DNA of 64,000 bases from Rubrivivax sp. (lineage in GTDB: Bacteria > Pseudomonadota > Gammaproteobacteria > Burkholderiales > Burkholderiaceae_C), in the NCBI GenBank assembly GCA_022843905.1, contig JALHMT010000001.1, positions 265,610 to 329,609 on the forward strand. Direction: 5' to 3'. Positions 42,142 to 51,683 of the stretch are shown here, one piece after another. The notes beneath the pieces were generated by a model, which saw nothing but the letters and a program-made list of their open reading frames with translations, made no database searches and was not told the DNA's origin. The translations under genes were made by a program, and so were the position numbers. Each line of letters opens with the position of its first letter. Position 1 is the first letter of the stretch.

Positions 42142-43330
42142 CGCCGTCGAATCCCGTCCGACAATGCTGTTCTATTGCCAGCACTCGCTGGGCATCGGCC
42201 ACCTCACGCGCAGCTTCGCGCTCGCCGCGGCCCTGGTGTCGCGCTTCCGCGTGGTCTTCCTCAACGGCGGGCGGCTGCCGTCGGGCGTGCCGGTGCCCGC
42301 CGGCATCGAACTGATCGACCTGCCGCCGCTGGGCATGGACGACGGCCACACGGTGGTCAGCCGCGATGCGAAGCACGACGTGGCCGCGGCGCGTGCCGAG
42401 CGCCGCCGACTCATCGCGCTGGCGGTCGAGCAGACGCGGCCGGCGGTGCTGCTGGTGGAGCTGTTCCCCTTCGGCCGCAAGAAGTTCGCCGACGAGATCC
42501 TGCCGATGATCCGTGCCGCGCGGCGCCAGCCGGGCACGCCGGCGCGGGTGGTGTGCAGCCTGCGCGACATCCTGGTCGACGCGCGCCCCGACCAGCAGCA
42601 CCACGACGACCGCGCGCGCTGGCTCTGCGAACGCTACTTCGATGCCGTGCTGGTGCACGCCGATGCTGCGTTCGCACGGCTGGAGGACAGCTTCCACCCG
42701 TCCCGCGCGATGCGCACGCCGGTGCACTACACCGGCTTCGTGGTGCCGCAGCGCGCCGCGGCGACGCCCGAAGCGCGCGGTGATCACCTGCTGGTCTCTG
42801 CCGGCGGCGGCATCGTCGGCGCGCCCTTGTTCGAGGCCGCGCTGGCCGCGCGCGCGCTGATGAAGCAGCCGCTGCCGCTGCGCATCGTGGCCGGCCCCTT
42901 CCTGCCCGAGGCGCACTGGCAGGCGCTGCAGCAAAGGGTCGAAGGCCTGCCAGACGTCACCCTCGTGCGCCACGTGCCAGACATGGTGGCCGAGATGCGG
43001 CGCGCGCGGTGCTCGCTGAGCCAGTGCGGCTACAACACCGCGCTCGACCTCGTGGTGGCCGGGGTGCCCGCGCTTGTGGTGCCCTATGCCACGGTGACCG
43101 AGAACGAACAGGCGCAGCGCGCCGAGCGCCTGGCGGCTGCCGGCGCCTTGCTGCAGCTGCCGGCGTCCGATCTGTCGCCGCCGGCCCTGGCGGCCCGGCT
43201 CGACGCCCTGCAGGCCTTCGAGCCGCGCGCCGCGGCGCTGGCGCTGGACGGTGCGGCGCGCACCGCCTGCACGCTGGCGCAGCTGGCCGCGTCCACCTCC
43301 CCCGAGACCCTTCAGCTGGAGCCGGCATGA
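42134..43330 (+). CDS. GT-B glycosyltransferase, MurG/UDP-GT-like
   Basis: A 398-aa protein that overlaps the exporter gene by 8 nt. The N-terminal domain starts TMLFYCQHSLGIGHLTRSFALAAAL. The C-terminal donor domain has LVSAGGGIVGAPLFEAAL and LSQCGYNTALDLVVAGVPALVVPYATVTENEQAQRAERL, again of the MurG/GT28 donor type. It is related in plan to the first gene of the operon, so the operon has two MurG-like and two GT4 enzymes. It is probably cytoplasmic and peripheral. It may build the first or last sugar of the repeat unit. Confidence 0.88.
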   Translation: MHDAVESRPTMLFYCQHSLGIGHLTRSFALAAALVSRFRVVFLNGGRLPSGVPVPAGIELIDLPPLGMDDGHTVVSRDAKHDVAAARAERRRLIALAVEQTRPAVLLVELFPFGRKKFADEILPMIRAARRQPGTPARVVCSLRDILVDARPDQQHHDDRARWLCERYFDAVLVHADAAFARLEDSFHPSRAMRTPVHYTGFVVPQRAAATPEARGDHLLVSAGGGIVGAPLFEAALAARALMKQPLPLRIVAGPFLPEAHWQALQQRVEGLPDVTLVRHVPDMVAEMRRARCSLSQCGYNTALDLVVAGVPALVVPYATVTENEQAQRAERLAAAGALLQLPASDLSPPALAARLDALQAFEPRAAALALDGAARTACTLAQLAASTSPETLQLEPA

Positions 43331-44091
43331 CCGATGCCCTGACCCCCGTGCTGCGCGCGCTGGACGCACGCCGCGCGCCCCTGACGATGTTCCTGCGCGA
43401 CGACGACGCCGGCTGGGAAACGCCGCGCTTGATGGCCCTGATCGACGTGACGCAGGCCGCCGGCGCAGCGATCGACCTGGCGGTGATCCCGCAGGCCACC
43501 GGCGAGGCGCTGGCCGAGACGCTGTGCGCCCGCATCGATGCCGCGCCCGGCTCGATCGGCGTGCACCAGCACGGCTTCGCGCACCTGAACCACGAGACCC
43601 TGGGCCGCCGTTGCGAGTTCGGCAGCGCGCGTTCGGTGTCGATGCAGCGGCACGACCTGCGCCAGGGCCGCACGCGCCTGCGCACGATGTTCGGCCACCG
43701 GCTCGACGACTTCTTCACGCCGCCCTGGAACCGCTGCTCGGCGGCCACGCCTGCGGTGCTGGCAGAACTCGGCTTCACCCTGCTGTCGCGCGACCGCACG
43801 GCTGCGCCGCAAAACGTCCTTCCCGAGTTGAACGTGACGCTCGACTGGTGCAAGCACAGCCGCGACGACGGCCGGGATCTGGGCCCCGTGTGGCAGACGC
43901 TGGCCGAGGCCGTGCAGCAGCACGCCGACGGCGATGCGCCACTGGGCCTGATGCTGCACCACGGTCCGATGACCGCCGCCGACCTCGATGGGCTGCGCGG
44001 CCTGCTGCGGACGCTGCAGGACCACGGTGGCGTGCGCTGGCAGGCCATGCGCGACCTCGTGCCGCAGCGCAGCGTGGCGGGAGTGCACTGA
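43327..44091 (+). CDS. NodB-like polysaccharide deacetylase-family protein
   Basis: A 254-aa protein coupled by ATGA. The NodB-type metal site is visible as TMFLRDDDAGW (Asp pair) and GVHQHGFAHLNH (H-x3-H). FTPPWNRCSAATPAVLAELGF is the family's Arg/Pro block. It lacks a signal peptide, so it may work on a cytoplasmic lipid-linked sugar instead of the exported polymer. It removes N- or O-acetyl groups from sugars in related proteins. A dedicated deacetylase in the operon suggests N-acetylated sugars in the product. Confidence 0.82.
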   Translation: MTDALTPVLRALDARRAPLTMFLRDDDAGWETPRLMALIDVTQAAGAAIDLAVIPQATGEALAETLCARIDAAPGSIGVHQHGFAHLNHETLGRRCEFGSARSVSMQRHDLRQGRTRLRTMFGHRLDDFFTPPWNRCSAATPAVLAELGFTLLSRDRTAAPQNVLPELNVTLDWCKHSRDDGRDLGPVWQTLAEAVQQHADGDAPLGLMLHHGPMTAADLDGLRGLLRTLQDHGGVRWQAMRDLVPQRSVAGVH

Positions 44092-45527
44092 TGCGATACC
44101 GCCGATGGGCCCCGCTGCTGGGGGCCGTGGTGTCCGCGGTCTGCCTGCCTGCAGGGGCGCAGCAGGCCCTGCCGGAGGCGCCGGCCGTGCCCGCCGAGCG
44201 CCGTGTCGACGAGCGTCGCTCCGACCGGCCGTTCACCGTACCCCTGCTCGGGCGGCCGCTGCAGCTCACCGGCAGCTGGGAAGCCACGGCCGAGCACCGC
44301 GGCAACTTCGACCTCGACGACGCGCGGGCGCGCAACCGTCGTGTCATCGAGCACGAAGTGAAGCTCGAGGCGCGCTGGCTGCTGCAGCCCGACCTCACGG
44401 CTTTCGTGCAGGCCGTCGGGCTGCACGAGGCACGGCGCACCCAGGGCACGGCAGGAACCCAGCGCGCGCGCGCACTGGAGCGCGGCCAGACCTGGTTGCG
44501 CTGGGACCGTCTGGCCGGCACCGCGGCCAGCCTGCAGCTGGGACGGGTGGCCCTGATCGACCGCCGCTCTTGGTGGTGGGACGAGGATCTCGACGCCGTG
44601 CGCGCCACCTGGGAGCAGGGCCCCTGGCGTGTGGACAGCGGCGTGGCGCGCGAGCTGTCCCGCGTCTCGTCTGCCGAGACCGGCATCGTGCCCGAGCAGC
44701 GCGGCATCACGCGCTGGTTCGGCCAGGCCGGCTGGCGCTGGGCGCCGCGCCACACGCTGGAACTCTTCTGGCTGCATGCCCGCGACGGCTCGGGTGCCCC
44801 GGCTGTCGGAGCGCCGGCCAACGCCGCGGCGCTGGACGATCCGCTGGACCTGCAGGGCCGCTGGCACGGCCTGCGCGCCAGCGGCTCGGTACGGCCGGAG
44901 GTGGGGGCGGCCTGGCAGATCAACTACTGGGCCGACCTGGCCGCGCTGCGCGGCCGCGAGACCGAGACGCGCTTCGCCGCGGCCACGGCCGTCGCCGCCG
45001 CACGGGCCACGGCCAGCACCAGCCGCCGCGTCAAGGGCCGGGCCTACGACATCGGCAGCACCTTCGTGTGGCGTGCCGCGCCCTTGCGGCCGTCGTTCAC
45101 CCTCGCGCTGGCGCGCGGCTCGGCCGACTTCCGCCAGACCGGCTTGCAGGAGAACAAGGCGCGGCTGGGCGGCGTGAAGCGCCTGCGCTACTACGGCGAA
45201 CTGCTGCAGCCCGAGTTGCACAACCTGCGCGTCAGCACGCTGGGCGCCGGCCTGCGCTTCCTGCAGAACAGTTCCGTCGAACTGCTGTGGCACGGCTACC
45301 GGCAGCCCACGCCGTCGGCCTTGCTCAGTGGCTCGAAGCTGTCGCAGGCGCCGGCCGGCCTGGATGGTCGGCTGGGCCGCGAGATCGACCTGCTGATCGC
45401 CTTGCGCGAATGGCAGCACGTCGAGTTCACGCTGCGGCTGTCGCGCTTCCAGCCCGGCACGGCCTTCGCGCCCGACCGCCGCGATGTCGCCCACGGCATC
45501 GAGTTCGGCGCCACCTTGAACTTCTGA
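44091..45527 (+). CDS. Alginate-export (AlgE-like) outer-membrane beta-barrel protein
   Basis: A 478-aa protein (TGATG overlap). The signal peptide is MRYRRWAPLLGAVVSAVCLPAGAQQ. The mature protein alternates polar and hydrophobic residues with Trp/Tyr belts (TAEHRGNFDLDDARARNRRVIEHEVKLEARWLL; INYWADLAALRGRETE; LRYYGELLQPELHNLRVSTLGAGLRFL) and ends in Phe (FGATLNF), the mark of barrels inserted by BamA. It has the layout of the alginate-export family and probably forms the outer-membrane exit for the glycan. It closes the ten-gene unit. The periplasmic bridge protein that alginate systems use (AlgK) is absent. Confidence 0.85.
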   Translation: MRYRRWAPLLGAVVSAVCLPAGAQQALPEAPAVPAERRVDERRSDRPFTVPLLGRPLQLTGSWEATAEHRGNFDLDDARARNRRVIEHEVKLEARWLLQPDLTAFVQAVGLHEARRTQGTAGTQRARALERGQTWLRWDRLAGTAASLQLGRVALIDRRSWWWDEDLDAVRATWEQGPWRVDSGVARELSRVSSAETGIVPEQRGITRWFGQAGWRWAPRHTLELFWLHARDGSGAPAVGAPANAAALDDPLDLQGRWHGLRASGSVRPEVGAAWQINYWADLAALRGRETETRFAAATAVAAARATASTSRRVKGRAYDIGSTFVWRAAPLRPSFTLALARGSADFRQTGLQENKARLGGVKRLRYYGELLQPELHNLRVSTLGAGLRFLQNSSVELLWHGYRQPTPSALLSGSKLSQAPAGLDGRLGREIDLLIALREWQHVEFTLRLSRFQPGTAFAPDRRDVAHGIEFGATLNF

Positions 45528-45695
45528 ACGCCGCTTCTTGCGTCGTCCGAGTTCCTCGGCTGCCTGGACGTGGTGACGCGCCGCCAGGTGCAGCGGGCCT
45601 GGGCAGGGCCTGAACGGATCCCTGGTGGCGCCGCAGGCGCGCACTTGCGGAGCCATCGGCTACGATGTTGCGTCACAGCAATCCAAGGATGCACG

Positions 45696-46697
45696 ATGCG
45701 AATCGATCGACGAGTGGTTCTGGCCCGTCTGGCTCAGCTGGGCGCCGTGGCGTGTGCGCCCGGCGCGCTGTCCATCGCCCAGGCGCAGGGCAGCGCGCGG
45801 CCGGTGCGCCTTCTGGTCGGCTTCACGCCCGGCGGGCCCAACGACATCCTGGCGCGCATCATCGCGCCGCGGCTGGGTCAGGCGCTGGGCCAGAACGTCA
45901 TCGTCGAGAACAAGCCGGGCGTGGCCGGCAGCATTGCCAGCACCGAGGTGGCGCGCGCCGCCGGTGACGGCTACACGCTGCTGCTGGGCTCGGCCGGCCC
46001 CAACGCCATCAGCCCGGCCGTCTACCCCAACTTCCCGTTCGACCCCATCAAGGACATCGCCCCGGTCAGCATGGTCGCGCAGGTGCCCAGCGCGCTGGTG
46101 GTGCGGCCCGACCTGCCGGTGAATTCGGTGGTCGAACTGGTGGCCTATGCGAAGAAGAACCCGGGCAAGCTCACCTTCGCCTCGTCGGGCAGCGGCACCA
46201 CGCTGCACCTGTCGGGCGAGCTCTTCAAGCAGCAGGCGGAAGTGTTCATCCTGCACATTCCCTACCGCGGCACGGCGCCCGCCACGCAGGACGTGGCGGC
46301 GGGCAACGTCGACATGATGTTCGGCGCGCTGCCCAGCGTGATGCCGCTGGTGCGAGCCGGCCGGCTGCGCGCGCTGGCCGTCACGCCGCCGCGGCGCTCG
46401 CGCACCTTCACCGAACTGCCCACCGTGGCCGAGGCCGGGGCATCGGTGGGGCTGGGCCGCTACGACGTGAGCCCCTGGTTCGGTGTCTTCGCGCCGGGCT
46501 CCACGCCGGCGGCGGTGCAGGACCGCATCGCGGTGGCGGTGCGCGAGACCGTGGCCGACCCTGCGGTGGCCGAACAACTGGCCAAGCAGGGCGCCGAGGC
46601 GCTCACCAACACGCCGGCCGAGTTCCGCGCGCTGCTGCAGGCCGAGATCAACAAGTGGGCGGCCGTCGTGAAGTTCGCCAAGGTCAAGGTCGACTGA
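45696..46697 (+). CDS. Bug-family (TctC-like) tripartite tricarboxylate-transporter solute-binding protein
   Basis: A 333-aa secreted receptor from ATG 45696 with AAGGA 7 nt ahead; the track's longer start is not supported. The signal peptide (MRIDRRVVLARLAQLGAVACAPGALSIAQAQ) has adjacent arginines and could use either Sec or Tat. Family blocks are VRLLVGFTPGGPNDILAR, IVENKPGVAGSIASTEVARA, LTFASSGSGTTLHLSGELF and VDMMFGALPSVMPLVRAGRLRALAVT. Bug receptors bind carboxylic or aromatic acids and are greatly expanded in Burkholderiales. No TctA/TctB genes are nearby, so it is an orphan, as most Bug genes are. Confidence 0.92.
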   Translation: MRIDRRVVLARLAQLGAVACAPGALSIAQAQGSARPVRLLVGFTPGGPNDILARIIAPRLGQALGQNVIVENKPGVAGSIASTEVARAAGDGYTLLLGSAGPNAISPAVYPNFPFDPIKDIAPVSMVAQVPSALVVRPDLPVNSVVELVAYAKKNPGKLTFASSGSGTTLHLSGELFKQQAEVFILHIPYRGTAPATQDVAAGNVDMMFGALPSVMPLVRAGRLRALAVTPPRRSRTFTELPTVAEAGASVGLGRYDVSPWFGVFAPGSTPAAVQDRIAVAVRETVADPAVAEQLAKQGAEALTNTPAEFRALLQAEINKWAAVVKFAKVKVD

Positions 46698-46923
46698 ACG
46701 CCCATGCGGGCGTGAGCCGCGTCGGGCCCACTCCGGCCCACGGCAAGGCGCGCGGCGACCGATGAAGGGCGCAAGAGGGCGTAGGACTTTGTGAGGTCTG
46801 TCCGAAAGCGTTCCAGGCGCGACGGGGGCGGGGTGCCGCAGGACACACATCAGGTTGCATGCGCAAGGCCGCCGGGCCCCACCCTGTGCGCTGTCCTGCC
46901 GATGAAGCCACCGCCCGCTGCCG
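46698..46923 (+). other. Intergenic region after the Bug receptor
   Basis: 226 nt separating two same-strand genes. A short stem CGCCC-ATGC-GGGCG directly follows the Bug stop codon and may be a weak terminator. The rest shows no clear gene or repeat. Confidence 0.5.
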
Positions 46924-47616
46924 ATGTTCAACCGTTCCCGACCCGTTTCCTTCAATCCCTACGGCCGCAAGCCGTCGCGCTGGCGCTGGGCGCGCTGGAT
47001 CGTGCTGCCGCTGGCCCTGATGCTGGCAGGAGCGGCCGCCGTCATCGTGGCGCAGGAACGTTACCTGCCGCCGCGTCTGAGCGTCGAAGCCTCGTCGCGT
47101 CTGCAGCAGGACAGGGATGCCGCGCGCAGCGAAGCGCAGCGGCTGGCGGCCGAGTTGTCGCAGACCCAGGGCCGGCTGAGCGGTGCCACATCCGAGAACC
47201 AGGCGCTGGCCAGGGACCTGGCGGCCCAGAAGGCGGCGGTCGAGCAGTTGCAGGGCGACCTCGCCTCGGTGGTGGCCGCCTTGCCGCCCGACCCGCGCAG
47301 CGGTGTCGTCGAGGTGCGCGCGGCGCGCTTCGCGGCCAGTGGCGGCATGCTGGCCTACGATGTCGTGCTGACGCGCGACAAGGCCGGCAAACGGCCCCTG
47401 ACGGGCACGATGCAGCTGGTGGTGACCGGTGAATCGGCCCGGAGCGGACCGACCACGGTGACCATGAAGCCGATCGCCTTGTCGATGGGGCAGCACGAGA
47501 TCGTGCGCGGCAGCCAGCCCCTGCCCGAAGGCTTCACGCCGCAGCAGACCACGGTGCGCGTGCTCGATCGCCAGGCCGGTCAGGTGCTGGGCATGCGGCA
47601 GCTGCTGGTTCGATGA
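46924..47616 (+). CDS. Single-pass membrane protein with periplasmic coiled coil (DUF6776-like)
   Basis: A 230-aa protein. A basic N-terminus (NPYGRKPSRWRWARW) leads to one membrane helix (IVLPLALMLAGAAAVIVA). Then come a ~75-residue coiled coil (SSRLQQDRDAARSEAQRLAAELSQTQGRL...DLAAQKAAVEQLQGDL) and a C-terminal beta-rich domain with GGMLAYDVVLTRDKAG. The plan resembles the DUF6776 proteins encoded near bactofilin genes in Burkholderiales; that identity is tentative. It is coupled by ATGA to the OmpA-like lipoprotein gene, so the two probably act together at the envelope. Confidence 0.65.
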   Translation: MFNRSRPVSFNPYGRKPSRWRWARWIVLPLALMLAGAAAVIVAQERYLPPRLSVEASSRLQQDRDAARSEAQRLAAELSQTQGRLSGATSENQALARDLAAQKAAVEQLQGDLASVVAALPPDPRSGVVEVRAARFAASGGMLAYDVVLTRDKAGKRPLTGTMQLVVTGESARSGPTTVTMKPIALSMGQHEIVRGSQPLPEGFTPQQTTVRVLDRQAGQVLGMRQLLVR

Positions 47617-48230
47617 GCGCGCCGGCGTTTCGGGGGGCCTTCGATGGTCCGCGCCGGCTGCTGCTTGCCGGGGCCCTGGGCACGCTCGCAGGGTGCGGGA
47701 CGGCGCCGCCCGCCCGGGCTCCGGCATCGGACCCGCTGCCCCGGACGGCGCCGGCGCCAGCCGACTCATCGCCGGCGTCCGGCCCAGGCCGGGCCGGGCA
47801 GCGTCAGGCGCCCGACAAGGCAGGCGCCGAGCAGCGCACGGCGCTGGCCGAGGCGCTGGCCACCGAGCAGCGCTGGCTGCAGAGCTGGTTCAAGGGCACG
47901 CCGGTGCTCATCGCGCAGCGGGGCGACGGCACGCTGGCCGTCGACGTACCGCGCGAGTTCTGCTTCGATGCCGGCGGCAGCGGTGTCAAGCCGGCGCTGG
48001 CCGCCGTGCTCGACAAGGTGGCCCAGAGCCTGCGCCGGCGGCCGGCCGCGCATGTGGCGGTGCTGGCGGCGCCGGGCGATGCCGGCGGCTCGCCGGCCCT
48101 GGCCCTGCAGCGGGCCGCGCAGGTGCACCGGCACCTGCGAGAACGCGGCGTGCCGGCGGCCAGGCTGGCGTCGCCCGAGGCGACACGTGCCGCGGCCGTG
48201 CAGCTGCGCATCGGGCTGCCGCTGGACTGA
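47613..48230 (+). CDS. OmpA-like envelope lipoprotein
   Basis: A 205-aa protein. A lipoprotein signal (RRLLLAGALGTLAGCGT, Cys in a good lipobox) is followed by a Pro/Ala-rich tether of ~45 residues. The C-terminal half has an OmpA-like pattern (FCFDAGGSGVKPALAAVLDKVAQSLRRRP; LALQRAAQVHRHLRERGVPAARLASPEA), although the key peptidoglycan-binding Asp/Arg pair is poorly conserved. It is probably anchored in the outer membrane and may touch the cell wall. It is coupled to the membrane coiled-coil gene. Confidence 0.7.
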   Translation: MSAPAFRGAFDGPRRLLLAGALGTLAGCGTAPPARAPASDPLPRTAPAPADSSPASGPGRAGQRQAPDKAGAEQRTALAEALATEQRWLQSWFKGTPVLIAQRGDGTLAVDVPREFCFDAGGSGVKPALAAVLDKVAQSLRRRPAAHVAVLAAPGDAGGSPALALQRAAQVHRHLRERGVPAARLASPEATRAAAVQLRIGLPLD

Positions 48231-48273
48231 GCTCCGCCGTCCTACACTGGGTGACCTCCCGAGGACGCCCTGC

Positions 48274-48915
48274 ATGGACATCGACTTCAATGCCATCACC
48301 GCCTACCAGCGCTACAAGCTGATGGCCAGCCTGATCGTGCCGCGACCCATCGCGCTGATCACCACCGTCAACGCCGCCGGCGTCATCAACGCTGCGCCCT
48401 TCAGCCTGTTCAACATGCTGGGCGAGGACCCGCCCATCGTGATGGTCAGCATCAACCGCAGCCACGGTGGCCACATGAAGGACACGGCGGTCAACATCCT
48501 GGCCAACGGCGAGTTCGTCGTGCACCTGACCGACGAGGCGATGGCCGAGAAGATGCACCGCTGCGGCGACGTGCTGCCGCACGACCAGAGCGAGCTGGTG
48601 CATGCCGGCCTCACCCCTTTGCCCGCGCGCACCGTCAAGCCGGCGCGCATCGCCGAGGCGCCGGTGGCTTTCGAATGCGTGCTGCACGAGAAGCTGGAGA
48701 CCGACAGCCGCTACATCTTCATCGGCCGCGTCACCTGGCTGACGGTGCGCGACGGCCTGGTCGACACCGAGAGCTGGCGCGTGCGGCTGCAGGACTACCA
48801 CCCGGTGGGCCGTTTCGGCGCCAGCTTCTACGTCAGGACCGGCGAGCGTTTCGCCATCGCCAACCCGGGGGCGAGCGAGGCCGAGCAGCGCAGCACGGCG
48901 ATCGACGAGATCTGA
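48274..48915 (+). CDS. Flavin reductase-like FMN-binding split-barrel protein
   Basis: A 213-aa protein from ATG 48274. The core (YKLMASLIVPRPIALITTVNAAGVINAAPFSLFNMLGEDPPIVMVSINR, then KDTAVNILANGEFVVHLTDEAMAEKM) is the family's FMN-binding barrel. The C-terminus (GRFGASFYVRTGERFAIANPG) is usual for the group that reduces free flavin or acts as the reductase part of two-component monooxygenases. No partner oxygenase is adjacent. It is cytoplasmic, and the physiological role is unclear. Confidence 0.88.
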   Translation: MDIDFNAITAYQRYKLMASLIVPRPIALITTVNAAGVINAAPFSLFNMLGEDPPIVMVSINRSHGGHMKDTAVNILANGEFVVHLTDEAMAEKMHRCGDVLPHDQSELVHAGLTPLPARTVKPARIAEAPVAFECVLHEKLETDSRYIFIGRVTWLTVRDGLVDTESWRVRLQDYHPVGRFGASFYVRTGERFAIANPGASEAEQRSTAIDEI

Positions 48916-48957
48916 ACGCTGGGGTCGGCCGCGCAACGGCCGGCGCCATACTCGGCC

Positions 48958-50658
48958 ATGTTGATCGAGACCCTGGGCACCGCGCGCGACCTCGGCCGCC
49001 TGCATCAGATTGCCGGCGTGCTCATCCGCCACGGCCTGGGCGACGCCGTGCACCGGCTGGGCCTGGCCGACGCGCTGGAGCGCGCCGGGCAGGCGCTGCA
49101 CCGCGAGCACGCGGCCGATCTCGCGAAGCTGGAACCGCCGGTGCAGGTGCGTCGCGCGCTGGAGGAACTGGGGCCCACCTTCGTCAAGCTGGGCCAGATC
49201 CTGGCCGGTCGCGCCGACCTGTTCGGCCCGGAATGGATCGCCGAGTTCGGCCGCCTGCACAGCCGCGTGCCGCCGGTGCCGCAGGACGAGCTGATGGCGC
49301 AGTTGCGCGAAGACCTGGGCGGCGAGCCCGGGGCCGTGTTCGCGCGTTTCGATGACCAGCCCCTGGCCGCGGCGAGCATCGCGCAGGTGCACCGGGCCAC
49401 GCTGAAGGACGGCACCGAGGTGGTGGTGAAGGTGCGCCGCCCGCACATCGTGGAGACCATCGAGGCCGACCTGCGCCTGCTGGCCCGCCTGGCGCAGCGT
49501 GCCGAAGCCGACTGGCCGGCACTGAGGCCCTACCGGCCGCGCCTGCTGGTGCGCCAGTTCGCACGCTCGCTGCGGCGCGAGCTGGACCTGGGCGCCGAGT
49601 GCCGCAACGCCGAGCGCATCGCGGCCAACCTGGCCGGGCTGCCGCACGTCGTCATCCCTCGCGTGCACTGGCCCTTCACGGGGGAGAGGGTCAACGTGCA
49701 GGACTACGTGGGCGGCGTGCCCGGCGACCAGCCGGCGCGTTTCGACGCGGCCGGCCTGGACCGCCCGCTGCTGGCGCGCCGCGGGGCGCAGGCGGTGCTG
49801 AAGATGATCGTCGAAGACGGCTTCTTCCATGCCGACCCGCACCCCGGCAACGTCTTCTACCTCAGCGAAGACCGCGTGGCCTTCATCGACTTCGGCATGG
49901 TCGGCCGCCTGTCGCAGCGGCGCCGCGAGGAGCTGCTGACGCTGCTGCTGGGCCTGGTGGAGCGCCGCCCGCGCGCCGTGGCCGAGGTGCTGCTGGACTG
50001 GACCGGCGACGCCGCAGCGGCCCAGCCGGCCACGCTGGAGGACGAAATCGAGGCCTTCGTCGACCAGTACCACGGCGCATCGCTGGGCCAGCTCAACCTG
50101 GGGCAGATGCTGCTGGAGGTGACGGCCATCCTGCGCGAGCACCGGCTGGCGTTGCCGGTCGATCTGGCGCTGCTGGTCAAGGCCTTCATCACGCTGGAAG
50201 GCATGGGCCGCGGGCTGGACCCCGGTTTCCGCATGGCCGAAGAGGCGCTGCCGCTGCTGCGCCAGGTTCTGCGTGCGCGCTACGAGCCTCGCACGCTGGC
50301 CCTGCGCGGCTGGAGCGGGTTGCGCGAGCTGCTGTCCGAGGCCGGCCGCCTGCCGCACGACCTGGGGCAGCTGCTGCGCCGGGCGCGCCAGGGTCGCGTG
50401 CAGGTGGCCATCGACATCGCCCACCTCAAGCGCGTGGGCGACCAGATCGACCGCGCCGCCAACCGCCTGGCCATGTCGCTGGTGGTGGCCGCGCTGATCA
50501 TCGGCTCGTCCATCGTGATGACGGTGGGCGGTGGCCCCACGATGCTGGGCCTGCCGGCCTTCGGGCTGCTGGGCTTCGCCGGCGCGGTGGCCGGGGCGAT
50601 CTGGCTGTTGCGCTCGATGCGCAGCGATCGCCTGAAGAATGACGACGAGGGGCGCTGA
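48958..50658 (+). CDS. ABC1/AarF/UbiB-family atypical kinase
   Basis: A 566-aa protein. The family-specific KxGQ motif is in [18 protein letters not shown]. An Ala-rich loop replaces the kinase P-loop ([13 protein letters not shown]), the catalytic site is [13 protein letters not shown], and the metal site is [12 protein letters not shown]. Two membrane helices close the protein ([20 protein letters not shown] and the Gly-rich [18 protein letters not shown]). UbiB-type proteins support ubiquinone biosynthesis or the extraction of lipids from the membrane. The ubi operon copy in betaproteobacteria is usually next to ubiE, so this isolated gene may be a paralogue. Confidence 0.9.
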   Translation: MLIETLGTARDLGRLHQIAGVLIRHGLGDAVHRLGLADALERAGQALHREHAADLAKLEPPVQVRRALEELGPTFVKLGQILAGRADLFGPEWIAEFGRLHSRVPPVPQDELMAQLREDLGGEPGAVFARFDDQPLAAASIAQVHRATLKDGTEVVVKVRRPHIVETIEADLRLLARLAQRAEADWPALRPYRPRLLVRQFARSLRRELDLGAECRNAERIAANLAGLPHVVIPRVHWPFTGERVNVQDYVGGVPGDQPARFDAAGLDRPLLARRGAQAVLKMIVEDGFFHADPHPGNVFYLSEDRVAFIDFGMVGRLSQRRREELLTLLLGLVERRPRAVAEVLLDWTGDAAAAQPATLEDEIEAFVDQYHGASLGQLNLGQMLLEVTAILREHRLALPVDLALLVKAFITLEGMGRGLDPGFRMAEEALPLLRQVLRARYEPRTLALRGWSGLRELLSEAGRLPHDLGQLLRRARQGRVQVAIDIAHLKRVGDQIDRAANRLAMSLVVAALIIGSSIVMTVGGGPTMLGLPAFGLLGFAGAVAGAIWLLRSMRSDRLKNDDEGR

Positions 50659-50741
50659 ACGCACTGCGCCGCGCGCTCCACAGGGTTTGGCGGGGCCTGG
50701 CCCGCAGTGGTGACGTCCCGCAGGGCACGATCGGAGCACGG

Positions 50742-51683
50742 ATGGAATACAAGGACTACTACGCGATCCTCGGCGTGCCCCGCGATGCGTCGGCCGAAGA
50801 CATCAAGCGCGCCTACCGCAAGCTGGCGCGCAAGTTCCACCCCGACGTCAGCAAGCTGCCCGATGCCGAGCTGCGCTTCAAGGAAGTCAACGAAGCCAAC
50901 GAGGTGCTGCAGGATGCCGAGAAGCGTGCCGCGTACGACGCCCTGGGCAGCGCGGGCGCGGGGCGCGGCGCCGGCGGCTTCAGCCCGCCGCCGGGCTGGG
51001 ACGCCGGCTTCGAGTTCCGTGGCGGCGGTGCGGGCGGCGGCTTCGGCGAGCACAGCGACTTCTTCGAGGCCTTGTTCGGCCGCCATGCCGGCGGCCGCGG
51101 GCGCGCAGCGCCGCGCGAGCGCGGTGAAGACCACCGTGCCAAGGTGATGATCGAGCTGGAAGATGCCATCGCCGGTGGCCGCCGCCAGGTGAACCTGCGC
51201 GTGCCGGTGGTCGATGCGCAGGGTCGCACGGTGCTGAGCACGCGTCAGCTCGAGATCAACATCCCGCCCGGCATGCTGCCGGGCCAGCAGATGCGCCTGG
51301 CCGGGCAGGGGGCGCCGGGACGCGGAGGCGCGCCGGCAGGCGACCTGCTGCTGGAAATCGTGTTGAAGCCGCATCCGCTGTACCGCGTCGATGGCCACGA
51401 TCTGCGTTTCGACCTCCCGGTGGCGCCCTGGGAGGCCGCGCTGGGGGCCGAGGTCGATGCGCCGACGCCGCAGGGCACCGTGCGCCTGACCGTGCCCGCG
51501 GGATCGGCCCAGGGCCGCAGCCTGCGGCTGAAGGGCCGGGGCCTGCCGGGCAAGCCACCCGGCGACCTCTACGCCGAACTGCGCATCGTGCTGCCGCCGG
51601 CCGACAGCGAAGCCGCGAAGCGCCTGTACCGCGAGATGGCCGAGACCCTGGGCTTCGATCCGCGTGCGGCGATGAAGGGCTGA
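50742..51683 (+). CDS. cbpA: DnaJ-family co-chaperone, CbpA type
   Basis: A 313-aa protein. The J domain spans residues 5-70 ([32 protein letters not shown] with the HPD tripeptide). A Gly/Phe-rich linker follows, then two C-terminal substrate-binding barrels ([46 protein letters not shown]). The zinc-finger domain of DnaJ is absent, which gives the CbpA layout (class B). It stimulates DnaK in the cytoplasm. No cbpM modulator gene follows; a weak 35-codon reading frame after it was rejected. Confidence 0.92.
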   Translation: MEYKDYYAILGVPRDASAEDIKRAYRKLARKFHPDVSKLPDAELRFKEVNEANEVLQDAEKRAAYDALGSAGAGRGAGGFSPPPGWDAGFEFRGGGAGGGFGEHSDFFEALFGRHAGGRGRAAPRERGEDHRAKVMIELEDAIAGGRRQVNLRVPVVDAQGRTVLSTRQLEINIPPGMLPGQQMRLAGQGAPGRGGAPAGDLLLEIVLKPHPLYRVDGHDLRFDLPVAPWEAALGAEVDAPTPQGTVRLTVPAGSAQGRSLRLKGRGLPGKPPGDLYAELRIVLPPADSEAAKRLYREMAETLGFDPRAAMKG

